A stretch of 64,000 nucleotides of DNA from Zygnema cylindricum (lineage: Eukaryota > Streptophyta > Zygnematophyceae > Zygnematales > Zygnemataceae), in contig JBBHKE010003383.1 of assembly GCA_037447655.1 (NCBI GenBank), positions 137,880 through 201,879 of the forward strand, in the 5' to 3' direction. Numbering within the stretch: the first letter of the stretch is position 1; each line of letters opens with the position of its first letter. Of this stretch, positions 63,340-64,000 are shown in pieces. The notes under the pieces are model-generated. The model worked only from the letters and a program-made list of their open reading frames with translations. It did no database searches and was not told the origin of the DNA. The position numbers were made by a program, and so were the translations under genes.

Positions 63340-64000
63340 ATGACCACACCGGCATTCTCATCGTCTTCGGTTCCGGCTGTTGTCTCAGAAAAACACATAC
63401 AGGAGGCTTTTTCAGCTCCAAAAAAGGTCAATGGATCTCCGAGGCGAAGGATGAAATGCGATCGATAATGGAGGCTCACACTTTGGAGCTTGTGGAACTT
63501 CCGCCGGACCGAAAGGCAATCGGCTGTAAGTGGGTCTTCAAAGTTAAGCTAAATCTAGATTATTCTATTGAAAGATATAAGGCTAGGCTTGTTGCAAAAG
63601 GCTATAGTCAAAAAGAGGAAATTGACTATGAAGAGACTTTTTCTTCGATTGTCCGATTTCCAACTGTTAGAATTTTGTTGTCTTTAGCGGCCATTTTGTT
63701 ATCTTTAGCGGCCATTGAGGATATGGAATTACATCAAATGGATGTTAAGACAACTCTCTTGCATGGAGATTTATAGGAATTGATGTATATGAAGAAGCCT
63801 AAAATTCATGCAAAGACCATAAAAGAAAATCCGGTCTATACGCAGCTGAAATCCTTGTACGGTCTGAAATAGGCTCCTCGTCAATGGAATCTGAAACTAG
63901 ATGTGTTTCTAACCGGTCTTGGCTTTGTACAGATTAGTTCAGATCAATGAGTCTACGTTATGGAAGATAAGATGGGATTATTTACATTGCGATGCATGTA
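63340..64000 (+). pseudogene. Copia element V: gag start fused to RT, runs off the window
   Basis: ATG 63340 opens MTTPAFSSSSVPAVVSEKH, which joins directly to the RT start (IQEAFSAPKKG, shifted one frame, then QWISEAKDEMRSIMEAHTLE, GCKWVFKVKLN, GYSQKEEIDYEETF). Everything from gag to integrase is missing. A 27-bp duplication gives LLSLAAI twice (63676-63722). After MDVKTTLLHGDL comes TAG at 63774, and another TAG sits in SLYGLK-stop-APRQ (63868), exactly as in element IV. The element continues past the right edge. Confidence 0.8.

Overview
The window looks like nuclear DNA of a plant-lineage eukaryote, most likely a streptophyte such as a charophyte alga or another early-diverging green plant. 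The evidence is spliced genes with GT-AG introns, secreted proteins with extensin-like Ser-(Pro)n repeats, a 5S rRNA-like sequence of plant type, Ty1/Copia retrotransposons, and many small inverted-repeat elements. Species assignment is inference. Nothing bacterial is present: no operons, ribosome binding sites or CRISPR arrays. Well over half of the sequence is mobile DNA, often one element nested in another.

Region 1 (1-15.8 kb). A decayed pogo/Tc1-mariner-type (DDE_1) transposase gene lies in pieces from 3.2 to 14.3 kb. Its catalytic Asp motifs can be read, but it carries frameshifts, nonsense codons and a duplicated exon. Between its first exon (3200-3579) and the next recognisable one (from about 11.07 kb) lie about five copies of a roughly 1.1 kb repeat (here called R) in both orientations, a GA-rich minisatellite, and three orphan exon-like ORFs. 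Three clusters of short palindromes built on GCGACGA/TCGTCGC lie at 3.83, 9.77 and 14.68 kb.

Region 2 (15.8-23.6 kb). No convincing gene. It holds purine-rich DNA, tandem duplications, two inverted copies of a 541-bp TIR element, a 784-bp Tourist-like element, and a hAT-like element with an 8-bp target duplication that contains a Tourist-like element.

Region 3 (23.6-48.4 kb). This is the only convincing host gene family: genes A (24204-27211) and C (43485-47097) and a truncated, frameshifted pseudogene B (40290-42342). Each gene has four exons that join in frame: a signal peptide, a four-cysteine domain with a beta/gamma-crystallin-like look, a short linker exon, and a large exon of SPPPP/PPPKKK repeats. 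They are probably secreted wall or matrix glycoproteins. Between A and B lie a 5S-like sequence (29077-29192), several nested TIR elements, two 780-bp sister elements, and a tandem hairpin array (34191-34273).

Region 4 (48.3-64 kb). Copia territory: two minus-strand fragments (48.2-51.4 kb), then a plus-strand head-to-tail train of related Copia elements sharing LTRs. Element II (53877 to about 59520) has two LTRs and an open RT-RNase H frame but a broken gag and integrase. Elements I, III, IV and V have large internal deletions, and IV and V share the same premature stops.
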